9,995 nt of DNA, taken from the NCBI GenBank assembly GCA_031267205.1, contig JAIRZN010000183.1, forward strand, positions 1 to 9,995, in the 5' to 3' direction. Position 1 is the first letter of the stretch, and the number at the start of each line of letters is the position of its first letter. Below the pieces are notes generated by a model, which saw only the letters and a program-made list of their open reading frames with translations, did no database searches and was not told where the DNA came from. The position numbers and the translations under genes were made by a program. This document shows, in pieces, positions 8,492-9,995 of this stretch. The DNA comes from Tannerellaceae bacterium. GTDB lineage: Bacteria > Bacteroidota > Bacteroidia > Bacteroidales > Tannerellaceae.

Positions 8492-8505
8492 ACACCGGAA
8501 TCATA
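8481..8505 (-). repeat. 12-bp tandem direct repeat containing duplicated start codons
   Basis: TATGATTCCGGT occurs twice on the minus strand, at 8505-8494 and 8492-8481, an offset of 13 bp. Each copy carries an ATG. The upstream ATG (8504-8502) overlaps the acidic gene's TGA as ATGA but opens a frame that stops after 20 codons. The downstream ATG (8491) opens the zinc finger/FHA gene. Confidence 0.85.
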
Positions 8506-8743
8506 TAATAATTGAGATGTCCGGATCGCTTATATCACTGAAGTATGAGTCTATCATATCGGCATCCGAAAGCATAACGGAGCCTTCCGAAAGCGTTATA
8601 AAGTCGGGGGTATCCATATCGTCGATGACGACAAATTCAAACATGCCCTCATCATTATCCATATCAATGACCACTGCTTCCGACATCAAAGAGTTGGTGT
8701 CGTCTATCGTTACGAAGGTGTATTCTTCTGCTTGCATATACAT
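8501..8743 (-). CDS. Highly acidic 80-residue protein without basic residues
   Basis: I do not recognise this protein. It has 15 Asp and 6 Glu and no Lys, Arg, His, Cys or Trp. It has no signal peptide or membrane span. It contains related segments FVTIDD (10-15), VVIDMD (24-29) and FVVIDD (37-42), so part of it may have arisen by internal duplication. A second possible start is Met3 at 8737. Support for it being real: it sits 30 bp after a promoter-like box, it ends next to the downstream gene in the tight spacing of this operon, and its composition is far from random. Thr12 in TIDD fits an FHA-favoured pThr-x-x-Asp pattern, so it could be a kinase substrate that recruits the FHA proteins, or an acidic inhibitor; both are guesses. 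The mirrored frame on the plus strand is taken as a shadow. Confidence 0.68.
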   Translation of the reverse strand: MYMQAEEYTFVTIDDTNSLMSEAVVIDMDNDEGMFEFVVIDDMDTPDFITLSEGSVMLSDADMIDSYFSDISDPDISIII

Positions 8744-8772
8744 ATAGTGTTTTGAGTTATTACAACATGCGA

Positions 8773-8780
8773 CAAAGGTA
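8773..8780 (-). promoter_or_regulatory. Promoter -7 box for the acidic protein-FHA-phosphatase-kinase operon
   Basis: TACCTTTG on the minus strand fits the Bacteroidetes -7 consensus TAnnTTTG exactly. It lies 29 bases upstream of ATG 8743, leaving room for a short leader. No good TTTG -33 element is found at 19-21 bases; that position is inside a terminator-like hairpin. A weak -33 would fit a promoter that needs an activator. Confidence 0.55.
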
Positions 8781-8802
8781 AAAAAAGCGGCCGTACCGCC
8801 TT
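8778..8802 (-). terminator. Probable intrinsic terminator after the LytTR/FHA gene pair
   Basis: Read on the minus strand, AAGGCGG (8802-8796), loop TACGG, and CCGCTTT (8790-8784) form a 7-bp stem with one G-T pair. A run of seven T (8786-8780) overlaps and extends beyond the stem's end. It lies about 75 bp after the FHA-membrane gene's stop. The T-run ends in the first bases of the next promoter box. Confidence 0.6.
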
Positions 8803-8840
8803 CCTTTATATATTATTAATAATCCTGGCTCGGCAGTTGA

Positions 8841-8876
8841 TGTACGAAAGGTATGTCTTTATTATACGAAAGGCAT
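8841..8876 (-). repeat. Pair of 14-bp direct repeats at 22-bp spacing
   Basis: Plus-strand TGTACGAAAGGTAT (8841-8854) and TATACGAAAGGCAT (8863-8876) match at 12 of 14 positions, with an exact 9-bp core TACGAAAGG (8843-8851, 8865-8873). Two 9-bp cores about two helical turns apart is the layout of LytTR-family binding sites such as those of AgrA and ComE. They sit upstream of the kinase operon's promoter box, and the second copy touches the preceding stop codon. Regulatory function is inferred. Confidence 0.5.
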
Positions 8877-9532
8877 TATTCGCCTGACGTCCATTTGGCT
8901 TTACAGGAAGGGACGGGGCACTGCTTTTTGTTCGCCAGCGACTCCCAGGGTATCTCGCCCAGGAAGGTGCCGCACTTCGGGCATACATAGTCTATCTTGA
9001 ACCGGTTGGACAGGTCTTGCAGTTGCTTCGGTATCTTGGCCGATTGCTTAGCGCCCATGTATATGCCTGTGGCGGGTGCGCAGATGGCTATAAAGAGGCT
9101 GATCCCGAACAGGGCGGGGCTGCCCTTGCCCATGAAGCCGATCAGTATCCCGATCACTCCGGGAAGGGCGAAGGGCAGGGACTGGAACAATCGTGTCTTG
9201 AATTGATTGGACGACTGTATGCGTACTTTTTGTTCGACATATCCGTCGTATACGCTTTTGAGCGAGGAGAAAGCTTCGCTGTAATCATTCCCGCTTTTCA
9301 GGGCTTCGGATATGTTGAGGGCGAAATCCGGGCCAAGCCTTACTTTGTCCCTGAGCGTGATGCGCTTCCGCATTATTTGAACCCCGTTCACGTATGTCCC
9401 GTTGGCCGAATCCAGGTCTTCCAGCAGCAGGCAGCCTTCCGCGTCGCGGAACAACAGTGCGTGATACCGGCTGACGTAGGGATCGTTAGCCGTATAATCG
9501 TTATCGCTGGCCTTTCCTATCCTGATTTTCAT
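8876..9532 (-). CDS. FHA-domain membrane protein with C-terminal zinc ribbon
   Basis: A 218-residue protein. The N-terminal FHA domain (about 1-75) starts almost at the first residue. It shows IGK (Gly6, Lys7; most FHA domains have Arg here), SRYH (Ser21, His24) and SANGTYVNG (Asn44), so phosphothreonine binding is plausible. A polar helical stretch, about 76-115, leads to two hydrophobic segments at about 118-135 and 139-160, forming a membrane hairpin. The tail carries a zinc ribbon with Cys184, Cys187, Cys205 and Cys210. A two-span hairpin puts FHA and zinc ribbon on the same, presumably cytoplasmic, side. The start overlaps the LytTR stop as ATGA, implying translational coupling and roughly equal dosage. 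It may hold the LytTR protein at the membrane or release it according to phosphorylation, by analogy with regulator/membrane-inhibitor pairs; that is inference. No signal peptide is visible. Confidence 0.9.
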   Translation of the reverse strand: MKIRIGKASDNDYTANDPYVSRYHALLFRDAEGCLLLEDLDSANGTYVNGVQIMRKRITLRDKVRLGPDFALNISEALKSGNDYSEAFSSLKSVYDGYVEQKVRIQSSNQFKTRLFQSLPFALPGVIGILIGFMGKGSPALFGISLFIAICAPATGIYMGAKQSAKIPKQLQDLSNRFKIDYVCPKCGTFLGEIPWESLANKKQCPVPSCKAKWTSGE

Positions 9533-9918
9533 TGTTGTTGCGGACTATCTTCCGTCTTTCTTATTTCTTTCTCAAACGAATCCTTCAGCGTTTTCAGCGG
9601 GTCTTTGGATATTACCAGCTCCTTGGGCTTGCCTTCGGCCGTGAGTAACAACAGGCGTTGCTTGGGAAGGTTTATCTGTAAGATATGATTCTTGTTGATT
9701 ATGTGACTTTTCCCTACACGTATCAGTATGTCGCTGCTGCCGGTCACCTGCTTCTCAAGTATTTCTTCTATCTTACCTATGTTGATGGCGAAGGTGAACT
9801 GGATATTATTGGATAGTAACAGTTTCGTGTAATTACGATCCGCCTCGAAATATAGAATCTGACCTATCTTGATACGCAACAGCTCGTCTCTTGTTTTTAT
9901 TATCAGGTATCTGTCCAT
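9529..9918 (-). CDS. Stand-alone LytTR DNA-binding transcriptional regulator
   Basis: A 129-residue protein consisting almost wholly of one LytTR domain (about 4-112). The family hallmarks are ILYFEADRNYTKLLL (21-35), Arg67 and the RVGKSHIINKNHI block (67-79) with Lys70-Ser71. There is no receiver domain in front, so aspartate phosphorylation by a histidine kinase cannot control it directly. LytTR domains bind paired 9-bp direct repeats. The C-terminal tail, about 113-129, is charged and ends SPQQQ. ATG 9918 is chosen because LytTR homology begins within a few residues of it and a promoter-like box lies just upstream. It is first of a two-gene unit and overlaps the FHA-membrane gene by 4 bp. 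Likely control targets are its own unit and the kinase operon; that is inference from gene order and the repeats upstream of that operon. Confidence 0.92.
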   Translation of the reverse strand: MDRYLIIKTRDELLRIKIGQILYFEADRNYTKLLLSNNIQFTFAINIGKIEEILEKQVTGSSDILIRVGKSHIINKNHILQINLPKQRLLLLTAEGKPKELVISKDPLKTLKDSFEKEIRKTEDSPQQQ

Positions 9919-9957
9919 TTAGTACGGTTTTAACATTTGATATTTTTTATCGGAAAG

Positions 9958-9965
9958 CAAAGATA
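9958..9965 (-). promoter_or_regulatory. Promoter -7 box for the LytTR/FHA gene pair
   Basis: TATCTTTG on the minus strand matches the Bacteroidetes -7 consensus TAnnTTTG. The LytTR ATG is 39 bases downstream of its end. The -33 region is not a clear match: the nearest TTTA is only 15 bases upstream of the box. Nothing else is recognised between here and the right edge. Confidence 0.55.
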
Positions 9966-9995
9966 CTACATAAAACTCATTAAACCATAGATGCG

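Noticed and set aside
8478..8747. Plus-strand 89-codon frame rich in Ser and Ile over the acidic gene
   Set aside because: It mirrors the Asp-rich minus-strand frame codon for codon (GAT/ATC). The minus-strand gene fits the operon direction, promoter and spacing. I keep some doubt because both frames are open.
9017..9688. 223-codon open frame on the plus strand
   Set aside because: It lies opposite the LytTR and FHA-membrane genes, which carry clear family motifs; the plus-strand translation shows no recognisable domain.
5363..9918. Type VI secretion regulatory cluster (PpkA/PppA/Fha-like)
   Set aside because: Kinase, PP2C and FHA genes are present, but no sheath, baseplate, TssJLM-like or Hcp genes are seen, and the neighbours are envelope proteins.

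Overview
The window looks like chromosomal DNA from a member of the Bacteroidales. Parabacteroides or a close relative is my guess, but genus cannot be settled by eye. The reasons are the promoter-like TAnnTTTG boxes, the lack of clear Shine-Dalgarno sequences, a lipoprotein with a relaxed lipobox followed by acidic residues, and FN3-like repeats of the type abundant in Bacteroidetes surface proteins. Every gene I support lies on the minus strand, so the layout reads from right (9995) to left (1). No tRNA, rRNA, CRISPR array or insertion sequence was seen, and no stretch over 300 bp lacks a gene.

Region A (9995-8876) is a promoter-like site followed by two genes overlapping by ATGA. One encodes a stand-alone LytTR DNA-binding protein and the other a membrane protein with an FHA domain and a zinc ribbon. 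Region B (8875-8744) is a 132-bp gap. It holds two 14-bp direct repeats 22 bp apart, a probable intrinsic terminator, and a TAnnTTTG promoter box abutting the terminator T-run.

Region C (8743-1) is a tightly packed gene run. In order it encodes an 80-residue acidic protein with no Lys, Arg or His; a zinc-finger/FHA protein; a PP2C phosphatase; a one-pass membrane Ser/Thr kinase with a WG-repeat ectodomain; an exported TPR-like/beta-barrel protein split by an in-frame TGA; an FN3-like/Kelch lipoprotein; and a patatin-POTRA-barrel (type Vd) phospholipase that runs off the left edge.

My reading is a phospho-signalling module. The kinase and phosphatase set a Thr-phosphorylation state, the FHA proteins read it, and the LytTR protein may convert it to transcription. 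The last three genes are envelope proteins that could be sensors or outputs. Domain calls are well supported by motifs; the wiring between them is inference. The clearest anomalies are the nonsense codon in the barrel gene, a 13-bp duplication that has moved a start codon, the basic-residue-free acidic protein, and a LytTR-like repeat pair upstream of the kinase operon.
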